Assembly (NCBI GenBank): GCA_015689735.1
Contig: WVSP01000002.1
Span: 434,001-498,000 of the forward strand
Source of the DNA: Rhodobacterales bacterium LSUCC0031
GTDB lineage: Bacteria; Pseudomonadota; Alphaproteobacteria; Rhodobacterales; Rhodobacteraceae
Reading direction: 5' to 3'
Length of the DNA stretch: 64,000 nucleotides
Shown: piece after piece, positions 28,866-38,306 of the stretch
How positions within the stretch are numbered: position 1 is the first letter of the stretch
How the letters are laid out: every line of letters begins with the position of its first letter
Notes under the pieces: generated by a model
The model's input: the letters and a program-made list of their open reading frames with translations, nothing else
Told to the model about the DNA's origin: nothing
Database searches by the model: none
Translations under genes and position numbers: made by a program

Positions 28866-28957
28866 GGTTTTACCCTTTCTGCGCGCCCCTTGATCTCAGC
28901 CTTGTTTGGGATGTGCAAGGCGTTGACCAAAGGAGCTTTGCCAGCCTAACTCGCACC

Positions 28958-31756
28958 ATGAGCTTTGCATCACGCATGACCCGTCATCCAATCCCCTTTG
29001 CGCCCGCGCGCGGGGATGAGGCTTGGGCGGCGCTTGGTGGTGTTGACCTCACGCTCAGACCGCTGATCACGGGCGCGGCGGGGTCGTCGCCCTACTTGAG
29101 CAGCTTGTTTCTGCGCGAGGCCGATTGGGTGCCACAAGCTTTGGCTAACCGACCCGAGGACAGTGTGAGCGCGCTCATTGCTATGGCTGGAACCCTTGAT
29201 CACACCAACCTTGATCATGGGCTGCGCCAACTCAAGCGGCGGGCGGCTCTGGTCGTGGCCTTGGCCGATCTTGGCGGGATTTGGCCGCTGCATCGCGTTA
29301 CCCAAGCTTGGACCGATGTTGCCGATGCATGCCTCAAGGCCGCCCTGACGACCCATGTCGCACTCGAGGCGCGGCGCGGCAAGATCCCCGGCATGACCGA
29401 GGCCGATGCCCATGAAATTGGGGCCGGCATGGTTGCGCTGGCCATGGGCAAAATGGGGGCGGGCGAGCTCAACTATTCATCAGACATCGATCTGATCTGC
29501 TTTTTTGACGATGATCGCTTTGATCCCGTTGATGTGATGGACGCACGTGCGGCCTTTATTCGGGCCACACGCCGCATGGCGGCCGCACTCTCGGATACCA
29601 CGGAAGAGGGGTATGTGTTTCGCACCGACCTGCGGTTGCGCCCCGATGCGAGCGTGACGCCTGTCTGTATCTCGCTTACCGCCGCTGAGCGTTACTACGA
29701 GGCTGAAGGGCGCAGTTGGGAGCGTTCCGCCTATATCAAGGCGCGCCCTGCGGCAGGCGATCTGGCGGCCGGGCAGCGGTTCTTGCAAGTGCTCACGCCT
29801 TTTGTATGGCGGCGGCATCTGGATTTCTCGATGGTGCAAGACACGATCGACATGCGTCAGAAAATTCGCGATCACAAAGGCTTGCATGGCGATCTTAAGC
29901 TAGAAGGTCACAATATGAAGCTTGGCGCGGGTGGCATCCGCGAGATCGAATTTTTCGCACAGACCCGCCAACTTGTCGCCGGTGGCCGCGACCTCAGCTT
30001 GCGCAAGCGGCGCACGGTCGATGCGCTCGCCGCCCTTGCCGAGGCGGGATGGATCGGCGCGGATGTGGCGCAGGAGCTGACCGATCACTATAGCCACCAC
30101 CGCGAGATCGAGCATCGCGTGCAGATGATCGATGATGCGCAAACCCATGATTTGCCGAAATCCGCCGAAGGTTTTGCAAGATTAGCCCATCTGTGCGGCA
30201 CGGATGATGTTTCAGCCTTTCGCGCAGGCATTCAGGATCGGCTGCAACGGGTCGAGCAGATTTGCGGTGATCTGTTCCAGCCCGGAAAAGCGACCACCCC
30301 GTCCGAGGTTAGCGTGCCGCCCGAACAGGCCGAGATCGTGGCACGATGGCCAAGTTACCCGGCGCTCCGCTCGGAGCGGGGGCATGCAATCTTTGCGCGG
30401 CTGAAACCCACGCTGTTACGCCGCTTCCAGCGGGCCGCACGCCCGGAAGAAGCACTTCTTAATTTTGATAACTTTCTCAAAGGGCTACCAGCGGGTGTTC
30501 AACTATTTTCACTGTTTGAGGCGAACCCAAGCCTTGTTGATCTGATTGTCGATATCTGTGCCACTGCGCCGGGCTTATCGCTCTACCTGTCGCGCCATGC
30601 CAGTGTCTTGGATGCTGTGCTGGATGGGCGGTTCTTTGCACCTTGGCCCGGCATGGCGTCACTTCGGGCCGAACTTGCGGAGCTTTTGGCAGGGCAGGGT
30701 TACGAGGCGCAGCTTGATCAGGCGCGGCGTTGGCAAAAGGAATGGCATTTTCGCATCGGTGTGCATCAGCTGCGCAACTTGATCAGCGCGGATGGCGCGA
30801 TGGCACAATATACCGATCTTGCCCATGCTGTGCTGGGTGCGCTTTGGCCCGCGGTCTGTGACGAGATTGCGCGCCGCCATGGACCGCCGCCTGGCCTTGG
30901 GGGTGTTGTGCTGGGGATGGGTAGCTTGGGCGCGGGGCGGATGACAGCGGGCTCTGATCTTGATCTGATCGTCATTTACGATCCCGCCGATGCCGAGACG
31001 AGCCTTGGTCCACGTCCGCTTGACCCACGCGGCTGGTATGCCAAGGCGACCAAGACCTTGATCACGGCGCTATCGGCACCAACTGCGGCAGGCACACTTT
31101 ACGCGGTGGATATGCGCCTGCGCCCATCGGGGCGGCAAGGGCCAGTGGCGACCGCGATCAAGGCCTTTGCCGATTATCAACGTGCCGAGGCGTGGACATG
31201 GGAGCATATGGCGCTGACGCGCGCCCGCGCCATGGCGGGACCACACGATCTGTGCGACCGGGTCGAGGCGATCCGTAGCACGATCATCGCGGAAAAGGCC
31301 GATCCTGCCAAGGTGCGCACAGATGCCGCCGAGATGCGCGCGCGCCTTGCCGCCACCGGACGCGCCGGTGGCACTTGGGCCATCAAGGAGGGGCCGGGCG
31401 GTCTTCAAGATATCGCGCTGCTGGGCCAAGCGGTGGCATTGGCCAGTGGCAGCGAGGCCCGCGACACCGCAGCCCAGCTTGCGCATGCACAAGCGTTGGG
31501 TTGGCTTGATGCGGCGCAAGCGGCGCGCGTCATCGCCGGCGAGGCTTTGTTTTCCCGCGTACAGGCCGCAACACGGCTGTTGACCGATGTCACCTTGGAC
31601 CCCGGTGCAATCGGCGATGGGGGGCGCGAATTCTTGGCCCGTGTCGCGGATGCGCCCTCGGCTGACGCGCTTGCATTGGAACTCGATGCAACCCGCGCCT
31701 ATATCGCCTGTGTGATTGACGCTGTTCTTGGCGTCAGCTTGCCCGAGGAACGCTGA
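28958..31756 (+). CDS. glnE: Bifunctional glutamine synthetase adenylyltransferase/deadenylase
   Basis: A 932-residue enzyme that adds and removes AMP on glutamine synthetase to match nitrogen supply. Two nucleotidyltransferase domains are visible, with the metal-binding patterns NYSSDIDLICFF near residue 172 (deadenylase half) and AGSDLDLIVIYDP near 665 (adenylylase half). Each is followed by helical regulatory segments, and the order matches GlnE. Length fits. I use the ATG at 28958 because it gives the usual N-terminus; a second Met six codons later is possible, and neither has a strong ribosome-binding site. The stop overlaps the next gene (TGATG). Confidence 0.94.
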   Translation: MSFASRMTRHPIPFAPARGDEAWAALGGVDLTLRPLITGAAGSSPYLSSLFLREADWVPQALANRPEDSVSALIAMAGTLDHTNLDHGLRQLKRRAALVVALADLGGIWPLHRVTQAWTDVADACLKAALTTHVALEARRGKIPGMTEADAHEIGAGMVALAMGKMGAGELNYSSDIDLICFFDDDRFDPVDVMDARAAFIRATRRMAAALSDTTEEGYVFRTDLRLRPDASVTPVCISLTAAERYYEAEGRSWERSAYIKARPAAGDLAAGQRFLQVLTPFVWRRHLDFSMVQDTIDMRQKIRDHKGLHGDLKLEGHNMKLGAGGIREIEFFAQTRQLVAGGRDLSLRKRRTVDALAALAEAGWIGADVAQELTDHYSHHREIEHRVQMIDDAQTHDLPKSAEGFARLAHLCGTDDVSAFRAGIQDRLQRVEQICGDLFQPGKATTPSEVSVPPEQAEIVARWPSYPALRSERGHAIFARLKPTLLRRFQRAARPEEALLNFDNFLKGLPAGVQLFSLFEANPSLVDLIVDICATAPGLSLYLSRHASVLDAVLDGRFFAPWPGMASLRAELAELLAGQGYEAQLDQARRWQKEWHFRIGVHQLRNLISADGAMAQYTDLAHAVLGALWPAVCDEIARRHGPPPGLGGVVLGMGSLGAGRMTAGSDLDLIVIYDPADAETSLGPRPLDPRGWYAKATKTLITALSAPTAAGTLYAVDMRLRPSGRQGPVATAIKAFADYQRAEAWTWEHMALTRARAMAGPHDLCDRVEAIRSTIIAEKADPAKVRTDAAEMRARLAATGRAGGTWAIKEGPGGLQDIALLGQAVALASGSEARDTAAQLAHAQALGWLDAAQAARVIAGEALFSRVQAATRLLTDVTLDPGAIGDGGREFLARVADAPSADALALELDATRAYIACVIDAVLGVSLPEER

Positions 31757-32040
31757 TGTCGCTGGATAAACCTGCACCCGATCCGCATGACCCAAAGGGG
31801 TTGATCCGCGAGTCGTTTCGCATTGATGGGATCACCGATGCAGAATGTAGGTCGATTTTCGTGGATTGGGCGCTCAGCCTGACGGCCGGCGAACCGCAAG
31901 CGGCGATCGAGGCATTACTTGCGCGCTATCAAGGGGAACCGGCCGATCACCCGATGTTTGCCGTATTGCATGCGGGGCTTGCAACCAGCCCCAAGCCCGG
32001 TCGCCGTGGGGGCCGGGCCGCGCGCGTCGGCCCTGCCTAG
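31756..32040 (+). CDS. Small conserved-looking protein behind glnE
   Basis: A 94-residue soluble protein I cannot name. It has an acidic, helical middle (ITDAECRSIFVDWALSL and AIEALLARYQ) and a Gly/Arg/Pro-rich tail (KPGRRGGRAARVG). Its ATG shares a base with the glnE stop, so it is almost certainly translated with glnE and may act with it in nitrogen control; that link is inference from position only. Its stop shares CTAG (32037-32040) with the convergent regulator gene. Confidence 0.7.
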   Translation: MSLDKPAPDPHDPKGLIRESFRIDGITDAECRSIFVDWALSLTAGEPQAAIEALLARYQGEPADHPMFAVLHAGLATSPKPGRRGGRAARVGPA

Positions 32041-33011
32041 TCGCGGGGTTTACTGCCATGCGTGCCGCGCTCGCGATAGGGCGTGGTCGCATAATGGGCG
32101 CGGTAGCATTTCGAGAAATGCGAGGGCGAGGCAAATCCACAGGCCAAGGCGACGTTGATCACGCTCATATCTGTCTGCATCAACAGGTTGCGCGCCTTGC
32201 CCAAACGCAGTTCCATGTAATACCGCTTGGGACTGCGGTTAAGATAGCGGCGAAACAAGCGCTCCAACTGCCGGGTGGACATATCGACGTCGCGCGCCAG
32301 CGTTGCGGGGCTGATAGGTTCCTCGATGTTCTGCTCCATCATGCGGATCACTTGCCCCAGCTTGGGGTGGCGCACACCGATCCGCGTCGGGATCGACAGG
32401 CGCTGCGTATCCTGATCGGTACGGATCGAGGTATAGATCAGCTGATCGGCAACGAGGTTGGCCAAATCCTCACCATGGTCGTCGGCGATGATCTTGAGCA
32501 TCAGGTCGATCGAGGCGGTGCCGCCCGCCGTGGTGATGCGATTGCCATCGATCACGAAGACCGATTTGGTCAAGGTGACATCTTCGAATTCCTCGATGAA
32601 GCTGTCTTGGTTTTCCCAATGGATCGTCGCGCGTTTTCCATCGAGCAGCCCGGCTTTTGCGAGCGTATAGCCCGCCGTGCAAAGCCCGCCGATGGTGGCA
32701 CCTTTGCGTGCCTCGCGGCGGAGCCAATTCAGCATCTTTTTCGAGGTTGCCGCCGCCACATCGATCCCACCACAGACCAACACTGTATCGTCGCGCGTGA
32801 TATCGGGCAGATCGCAATCGAGCTTGAAGCCGATGCCGGCCGAACACCACGCAACATCGCCGCCTTCACCAGCAAGCGTCCAAGTATAGAGTTGTTTGCC
32901 CGACATGCGGTTGGCGATGCGCAGCGCTTCGACGGCGCTTGAAAAGCAGAGCATGGTGAATTGATCCAACAATATGAAGACATATTGCTTGGGGCCGATC
33001 TGGTCTGGCAT
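32037..33011 (-). CDS. GlxA-family transcriptional regulator (amidase-like domain plus AraC HTH)
   Basis: A 324-residue regulator. The N-terminal half (about 8-185) is a DJ-1/PfpI (class I glutamine amidotransferase-like) domain with Cys111 in GGLCTAGYTLAKAGLLDG and the family run RATIHWEN. The C-terminal half is an AraC DNA-binding domain with two helix-turn-helix units (SPATLARDVDMSTRQLERLF; SVINVALACGFASPSHFSK). Relatives such as GbdR and CdhR control glycine betaine or carnitine use, but the ligand here is unknown. I place the start at 33011; a start at 33101 would add 30 Arg/Lys-rich residues that do not look like the family. Confidence 0.85.
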   Translation of the reverse strand: MPDQIGPKQYVFILLDQFTMLCFSSAVEALRIANRMSGKQLYTWTLAGEGGDVAWCSAGIGFKLDCDLPDITRDDTVLVCGGIDVAAATSKKMLNWLRREARKGATIGGLCTAGYTLAKAGLLDGKRATIHWENQDSFIEEFEDVTLTKSVFVIDGNRITTAGGTASIDLMLKIIADDHGEDLANLVADQLIYTSIRTDQDTQRLSIPTRIGVRHPKLGQVIRMMEQNIEEPISPATLARDVDMSTRQLERLFRRYLNRSPKRYYMELRLGKARNLLMQTDMSVINVALACGFASPSHFSKCYRAHYATTPYRERGTHGSKPRD

Positions 33012-33180
33012 CTGTGGTCTCGTCTTGGCACGTCGTGGCGCGCCGCTTGCGCGCCTGAGGAGCGAAAGCAGCTTTTTGGCGCATGTGCAATCCCCGCCCA
33101 TCGTGAATTAGGGCATTGGAAGCCATGGCGAGCCAGCCTATAACCCCGCCCCGTGACCAGACGATAGAAGGTGCAACGCC

Positions 33181-34560
33181 ATGACCAACACGACCGCAAC
33201 GGCTTGGGCCAAGAGCGATTGGCGCGCCAAGCCGCGCGTGCAAATGCCTGTCTATCCTGATGCAAACGCGTTGCAGGCCGTTGAGGCCCAATTGTCGAAA
33301 TACCCGCCGCTTGTGTTTGCAGGCGAAGCGCGGCGTCTGAAAAAGCAGCTTGCCGCAGCAGCACGCGGCGACGCTTTCTTGTTGCAAGGCGGTGATTGTG
33401 CCGAAAGTTTCGCCGAATTCTCGGCAGATAATATCCGCGACACCTTCAAGGTGATGCTGCAAATGGCAATGGTCTTGACCTATGGCGCCAAGGTACCGGT
33501 GATCAAGGTGGGGCGGGTGGCAGGTCAGTTCGCCAAGCCGCGTTCGGCGCCCACCGAGATGGTCAATGGCGTTGAGATGGACAGCTACAAAGGCGACATC
33601 ATCAACGATATCGCCGCCACGCCCGAGGCGCGCATCCCTGATCCGAGCCGGATGCTGCAAGCCTATACGCAGGCGGCGGCCTCGCTTAACCTGTTACGCG
33701 CCTTTTCGACAGGTGGCTTTGCCGACATCCATCGTGTGCATAGCTGGACCTTGGGCTTTACCGACCATGACGATGCCGAGAAATACCGTGACATGGCCAA
33801 TCGCATCCAAGACAGCCTTGATTTCATGGCCGCGGCCGGGCTTTCGGGGGAAACCAACCACGAGCTGAGCACGGTTGATTTCTACACCAGCCATGAAGCG
33901 TTGTTGCTGGAATACGAAGAGGCGCTGTGCCGGGTCGATAGCACCACGGGAAAATGGCTGGCGGGCTCTGGTCACATGATCTGGATCGGGGACCGCACAC
34001 GCCAGCCCGATGGCGCGCATGTGGAATTCTGCCGTGGTGTGCAAAACCCCATCGGCTTGAAATGCGGTCCGACCACGACCGAAGACGATCTCAAGGTGCT
34101 GATGGCCAAGCTGAACCCCGACAACGAGGCCGGCCGCCTGACGCTCATCGCGCGCTTTGGCGCAGGTAAGGTCGGCGATCACCTGCCGCGCCTGATCCGC
34201 ACGGTTGAGGCCGAAGGCGCCAAGGTGCTGTGGTCTTGCGATCCGATGCATGGCAATGTCATCAAATCCTCAACCGGCTACAAAACCCGCCCCTTCGATG
34301 CGATCCTGCGCGAGGTGCAGGAGTTTTTCGCCATACATCGCGCCGAAGGAACCGTGCCGGGTGGTGTGCATTTCGAGATGACGGGCCGCGACGTGACAGA
34401 ATGCACCGGTGGTATCCGTGCGGTGAGCGACGAGGATTTGTCCTCGCGCTACCATACCGCCTGTGACCCACGGTTGAACGCCTCGCAATCCTTGGAATTG
34501 GCGTTTCTCGTGGCCGAAGAGCTACAGCAAAGCCGCGCGGCGTTGCGGGCGGCGGTCTGA
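33181..34560 (+). CDS. aroG: 3-deoxy-7-phosphoheptulonate synthase, class II
   Basis: A 459-residue class II (plant-type) DAHP synthase, the first step of the shikimate pathway, joining phosphoenolpyruvate and erythrose 4-phosphate. The metal-ligand Cys73 lies in GGDCAESF (70-77). [40 protein letters not shown], and [12 protein letters not shown] with [15 protein letters not shown] are diagnostic. The class II family is unrelated in sequence to E. coli AroG/F/H. It diverges from the GlxA-type regulator. The symbol follows common usage for this class. Confidence 0.94.
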   Translation: MTNTTATAWAKSDWRAKPRVQMPVYPDANALQAVEAQLSKYPPLVFAGEARRLKKQLAAAARGDAFLLQGGDCAESFAEFSADNIRDTFKVMLQMAMVLTYGAKVPVIKVGRVAGQFAKPRSAPTEMVNGVEMDSYKGDIINDIAATPEARIPDPSRMLQAYTQAAASLNLLRAFSTGGFADIHRVHSWTLGFTDHDDAEKYRDMANRIQDSLDFMAAAGLSGETNHELSTVDFYTSHEALLLEYEEALCRVDSTTGKWLAGSGHMIWIGDRTRQPDGAHVEFCRGVQNPIGLKCGPTTTEDDLKVLMAKLNPDNEAGRLTLIARFGAGKVGDHLPRLIRTVEAEGAKVLWSCDPMHGNVIKSSTGYKTRPFDAILREVQEFFAIHRAEGTVPGGVHFEMTGRDVTECTGGIRAVSDEDLSSRYHTACDPRLNASQSLELAFLVAEELQQSRAALRAAV

Positions 34561-34580
34561 TCGCCCGCGTTGTGGGTGGC

Positions 34581-35156
34581 TTAGGACCGGCCACCCATGA
34601 TCAGCCGCAATGGCCCTGTCTGCGGCACTTTGGCATCCATCGCTGCCAAGGTCGCGCGTTGGATCGCAAGGCGCACTGGCCCGGTTTGGGCATGTGGATT
34701 GGGCCTGTCCATGCACAGCAAGGCGCGCGTGATCGCGCCCAGATGATCGCTTAACGGAAGCATGACCATGCCCAAGAGCAGGGGCGTGGTCTGTGACGTG
34801 GATGTCGCCACTTGCAATCGCAGGTGCAAGATCGCCGGATCCTCGAAAACATGGTGTGCCAGATCCTCGATGCGCGCGCGCGCCGATGGCACGAACATGT
34901 CCCGCAAGGCGAGGCCGCGCGCCTCGGCGCCGATGGCGGCGCATAACCCTTGGCCTGCCAGGCGGAAACACAGCGCGCCATGCGCCGTCCGTTCAACCAA
35001 TCCAAGCATGCTCAGCCACGGCACAAGCATCGTTGGGTCGAGATCGGCGCGGGCAGGCACGGGCTGCTCAAGGCGCAGCTGCCGCCAATATGCGACAAGT
35101 GCGGCCAAGCCAGCCCCGGCAAGGGGCGGCGTATCAGGGAAAGGGACGGAGGACAT
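34581..35156 (-). CDS. PAS-domain protein (PAS_5 type)
   Basis: A 191-residue protein resembling the alphaproteobacterial PAS_5 family: PARADLDPTMLVPWLSMLGLVE, then FRLAGQGLCAAIGAEARG, then LPLSDHLGAITRALLCMD. The whole chain is one sensory-type domain with no output domain, so it may bind a small ligand or partner protein; function unknown. The ATG at 35156 is chosen for the family-like N-terminus. A 20-base gap with an 8-bp inverted repeat lies between it and the convergent DAHP synthase gene. Confidence 0.7.
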   Translation of the reverse strand: MSSVPFPDTPPLAGAGLAALVAYWRQLRLEQPVPARADLDPTMLVPWLSMLGLVERTAHGALCFRLAGQGLCAAIGAEARGLALRDMFVPSARARIEDLAHHVFEDPAILHLRLQVATSTSQTTPLLLGMVMLPLSDHLGAITRALLCMDRPNPHAQTGPVRLAIQRATLAAMDAKVPQTGPLRLIMGGRS

Positions 35157-35271
35157 CTGTGCAGTTGGTCTCGACTTGGTTAGCCAAAACTTAATATCCC
35201 TCGTCACGGCGGAGCGGCAGGGGGAGAATCGATCATTGGTTAACGTATCGGCAGAAGGTGTGATCACCTCG

Positions 35272-36141
35272 ATGACGGGCTATGCGACGCGCGATGGCGG
35301 CGATGGGCGCGGGCTGCGTTGGAGCTGGGAGTTACGCTCTGTCAATGCGCGCGGGCTTGATCTGCGGTTTCGACTGCCCGACGGTCTCGGCGCACTTGAC
35401 GCCCCGTTGCGGCGCGCCCTGAGTGCGACGCTTTCGCGCGGCGCGGTCAACTTGTCGCTGCGCCTGTCGCGCGATGATGGCGGCACTCACGCGGGGATCG
35501 ACCCCGCCCGCCTTGAACAAACGCTCGCACAGATCGCCCAGATTGAAGGCGCCGCCATGGCGGCCGGTATCGCTCTACGCCCGGCCAGTGCTGCCGAACT
35601 CCTTGGCCTGCGCGCCTTGACCGAGAGCGACGAGATTGCCTTGCCCGACGCTGACATGCTTCTGGCCGATATCGACCCGCTTTTGGCCGCCTTCACCGCC
35701 ATGCGGCAGGCCGAGGGGTCAGCGCTTGGCGCCATTCTGCTCGGGCGGATCGACCAGATGACACAGTTGATCGATCACGCCGAAGCGCTGGTCAAGGCAC
35801 GCAGCCAGACGCAGGCCGAGCGGTTGCGCTTGTCGGTGCAAAGCGTGCTTGCAAACACAGATGTCGATGAGGGGCGGCTGCTACAGGAGATGGCGATCTT
35901 GGCGCTCAAGACCGATGTGACAGAGGAAATCGACCGGCTGCGCGCGCATGTCGCGGCCGCGCGCGCGCTTTTGGTGCAAGGGGGCGCGGTGGGGAGGAAG
36001 CTCGACTTCTTGATGCAGGAATTCAACCGCGAGGCCAACACGCTGTGTTCCAAGAGCCAAGATCACGCGCTGACCTCTGTGGGGCTTGACCTCAAACTGG
36101 TCATCGACCAGACCCGCGAACAGGTTCAGAACGTGGAGTGA
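35272..36141 (+). CDS. YicC family endoribonuclease-like protein
   Basis: A 289-residue YicC protein. The N-terminus [10 protein letters not shown], the [20 protein letters not shown] motif and the conserved C-terminal block ([19 protein letters not shown], then [14 protein letters not shown]) are diagnostic. YicC of E. coli has endoribonuclease activity and affects stationary-phase survival. A GTG four codons upstream is an alternative start. The pairing yicC-gmk is conserved widely; gmk starts 2 bases after the yicC stop. Confidence 0.9.
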   Translation: MTGYATRDGGDGRGLRWSWELRSVNARGLDLRFRLPDGLGALDAPLRRALSATLSRGAVNLSLRLSRDDGGTHAGIDPARLEQTLAQIAQIEGAAMAAGIALRPASAAELLGLRALTESDEIALPDADMLLADIDPLLAAFTAMRQAEGSALGAILLGRIDQMTQLIDHAEALVKARSQTQAERLRLSVQSVLANTDVDEGRLLQEMAILALKTDVTEEIDRLRAHVAAARALLVQGGAVGRKLDFLMQEFNREANTLCSKSQDHALTSVGLDLKLVIDQTREQVQNVE

Positions 36142-36143
36142 TC

Positions 36144-36803
36144 ATGACTGCCACCGACCCCATGGCCCGCCGTGGTCTGTTGATCATCCTTTCGTCGCCC
36201 TCGGGCGCGGGGAAATCGACCTTGGCCAAGATGTTGATGGGCTGGGATCCGTCGCTGCGCTTTTCGGTTTCGGCAACGACACGCGCACCTCGCCCCGGTG
36301 AGGTCGATGGCGAACATTACCATTTCACGTCGGAGGCGGCGTTCAAATCCATGGTGGCCGATGGCGCAATGCTGGAACATGCGCATGTCTTTGGCCATTT
36401 CTACGGCTCGCCAATGGCCCCTGTAGCCACCGCGATCGCAGCGGGGCGCGATGTGTTGTTCGATATCGACTGGCAAGGCGCGCAGCAGATCCGCAATTCG
36501 GCCTTGGGGCGGCATACGCTCTCGATCTTTATCTTGCCGCCCTCGATCCCTGAATTGCGACGGCGGCTGGTGTCACGCGGCCAAGATGGCCCTGAAGTGA
36601 TCGCCAAGCGCATGCAAAAAAGCTGGGATGAAATCAGTCATTGGGATGGGTATGACTATGTCTTGATCAATGATGATCTCGAGACGAGTTTTACGCGCCT
36701 CATAACGATCATCAGCGCCGAACGGCTCCGCCGTCCGCAACAACCGGGCTTGGCCGATCATGTGCGTCGCTTGCAGAGAGAATTCGAGGAAAGTCAGTCA
36801 TGA
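36144..36803 (+). CDS. gmk: Guanylate kinase
   Basis: A 219-residue enzyme that phosphorylates GMP to GDP. The P-loop SPSGAGKST is at 18-26. [21 protein letters not shown] is the GMP-binding region, followed by [12 protein letters not shown] and [18 protein letters not shown] lies six bases before the ATG. The next gene starts inside its stop (ATGA). Confidence 0.97.
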   Translation: MTATDPMARRGLLIILSSPSGAGKSTLAKMLMGWDPSLRFSVSATTRAPRPGEVDGEHYHFTSEAAFKSMVADGAMLEHAHVFGHFYGSPMAPVATAIAAGRDVLFDIDWQGAQQIRNSALGRHTLSIFILPPSIPELRRRLVSRGQDGPEVIAKRMQKSWDEISHWDGYDYVLINDDLETSFTRLITIISAERLRRPQQPGLADHVRRLQREFEESQS

Positions 36804-37318
36804 TCTACGCATGGGAAGGCATCACCCCCGTCATCGAAGAAGATAGCTGGGTCGCCCCCGGCGCACATGTCATGGGGCGCGTCGTGCTTTGCGCAGGCGC
36901 GAGCATCTGGTTTGGCGCCACCTTGCGCGGTGACAACGAAGAAATCCGCATTGGCGAAGGGTCGAATGTGCAGGAAGGCTGCATCTTTCACACCGATATG
37001 GGTTATCCGCTGACGGTTGGGCGCGACTGTACCATCGGTCACAACGCGATCTTGCATGGCTGCACGGTTGGCGACGGCACGCTGGTTGGCATGGGGGCGA
37101 CCATTTTGAATGGCGCGGTGATCGGCAAGGGGTGCCTTGTAGGCGCAGGCGCGCTGATCCCCGAGGGCAAGATCATTCCCGATGGCAGCCTTGTCATGGG
37201 AATGCCCGGCAAGGTGGTGCGCGAACTTGACACCGCGGCACAAGAAAAGCTTTTGCAATCGGCACGCAACTATGCCGACAAGATGCGTCGTTTCCGCGCC
37301 GGGCTTGTCGCGCTGTAA
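36800..37318 (+). CDS. Gamma-class carbonic anhydrase-like protein
   Basis: A 172-residue left-handed beta-helix protein of the gamma-carbonic anhydrase / PaaY / YrdA family. Hexapeptide repeats fill most of the chain. [48 protein letters not shown] and [10 protein letters not shown] are characteristic, with conserved His residues as possible zinc ligands. Many members have little or no carbonic anhydrase activity, so the catalytic role is uncertain. It is coupled to gmk. Confidence 0.9.
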   Translation: MIYAWEGITPVIEEDSWVAPGAHVMGRVVLCAGASIWFGATLRGDNEEIRIGEGSNVQEGCIFHTDMGYPLTVGRDCTIGHNAILHGCTVGDGTLVGMGATILNGAVIGKGCLVGAGALIPEGKIIPDGSLVMGMPGKVVRELDTAAQEKLLQSARNYADKMRRFRAGLVAL

Positions 37319-37322
37319 CTCA

Positions 37323-37946
37323 TCAGGCGGTGGCGATGGTCAGGCCTTCGTCATCGGCCACGAAATTCAACGTCAAATCGAAAAGGCTGAGCGCAGCATG
37401 AAGCGCGGGGAACTGCGCCTCACAGGCTTTCAAGGGGCGGGCGGCGGCATTGATCCCGAAATGCAGCACCGACCAAAGCGTTTGGTCATAGCTCACCCGC
37501 GGGGCCTTGGCGCTCAGCCGCAGATGACCGGCTGCCTCTTGCGTGACGGTCACATCGCCGCCCATGGGCAAAGCGGTTTCGGCGCACAGTAGCATCAAGT
37601 AGCCGAGCTTTGCACGGTGGCGGGGTAAATCCTCGGTCACGGCCCAACTGACATGCAGCCGCGTGCCTTGCCATGGCGCTTGTGCCGTGGCCTTTGCCTC
37701 GCGTGCAGAGAGGATCTGGGTCGGGGCGGCGGCACCAAAGGCCACGCGCAAAAAGCGCATGCGCGCCTGCGCATCGCGCACCGCGTCGCGGATCAGAGCC
37801 ATTTCAGGCCCACGCACTGCACCCGTCATCTCGATCAACTCAACCCCGTTGCCGATTGCCCCCAGCGGGTTTACGAGGTCGTGGCAGAGCCGCGAGGCAA
37901 TCAGTTCAGCCAAGCTTTGATGCCCATGGGGCGTTTGATCATTCAT
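37323..37946 (-). CDS. chpT: Histidine phosphotransferase, ChpT family
   Basis: A 207-residue protein matching ChpT, which relays phosphate from the CckA kinase to CtrA and CpdR in alphaproteobacterial cell-cycle and motility control. The phosphorylated His is probably His22 in SRLCHDLVNPLGAIGNGVEL. The C-terminal part resembles a degenerate histidine-kinase ATPase domain without the ATP-binding motifs, as expected. Its start is only 14 bases from the divergent DUF3553 gene, so its promoter must overlap that gene. Confidence 0.87.
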   Translation of the reverse strand: MNDQTPHGHQSLAELIASRLCHDLVNPLGAIGNGVELIEMTGAVRGPEMALIRDAVRDAQARMRFLRVAFGAAAPTQILSAREAKATAQAPWQGTRLHVSWAVTEDLPRHRAKLGYLMLLCAETALPMGGDVTVTQEAAGHLRLSAKAPRVSYDQTLWSVLHFGINAAARPLKACEAQFPALHAALSLFDLTLNFVADDEGLTIATA

Positions 37947-37960
37947 AAGGCAACGCTTTC

Positions 37961-38146
37961 ATGCAAGACGATTTGAGCACGATCCTAGAGCCGGGCATGT
38001 TCGTCGTGGCACCCGACAGCCCCGATTGGGGCCTTGGCCAAGTGCAGTCCAATATCGCTGGAAAAATCACGGTCAATTTCGAGAACGAAGGTAAGCTGGT
38101 GCTGGATGCACGCCATATCCGCTTGCAGATCGTATATCTCGACTGA
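37961..38146 (+). CDS. DUF3553 family small protein
   Basis: A 61-residue acidic protein: VVAPDSPDWGLGQVQSNI then GKITVNFENEGKLVLD. The pattern fits DUF3553, a short SH3-like barrel of unknown function also found appended to some UvrD helicases. The ATG at 37961 has a weak AAGG upstream. It diverges from chpT with 14 bases between starts. Confidence 0.75.
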   Translation: MQDDLSTILEPGMFVVAPDSPDWGLGQVQSNIAGKITVNFENEGKLVLDARHIRLQIVYLD

Positions 38147-38194
38147 ACCATTCTACCCTCACCGGATCATGCGCCCAAGGCTAAGGGCCACCGG

Positions 38195-38210
38195 TTAATA
38201 CGAGTTTAAC
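38195..38210 (+). promoter_or_regulatory. Candidate CtrA-binding site upstream of olsB
   Basis: Exact TTAA-N7-TTAAC spacing: TTAA at 38195-38198, seven bases, TTAAC at 38206-38210. This is the consensus for the cell-cycle regulator CtrA. It lies in the 160-base gap before olsB and less than 300 bases from chpT, the phosphorelay protein acting on CtrA. AT-rich sites can match by chance. Confidence 0.5.
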
Positions 38211-38306
38211 ACACCACGCGAGGACAGGTTTGCAGGGCTTTGGACTGTAGGCAAGGCCACACTTGGCTGCTAAAGCCACCGCCACAGGGGTGAGGTGCGT
38301 CACAAT

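Noticed and set aside
34573-34597. 8-bp inverted repeat between DAHP synthase and PAS protein genes as a terminator
   Set aside because: It extends into the PAS coding sequence and has no T-run on either strand.
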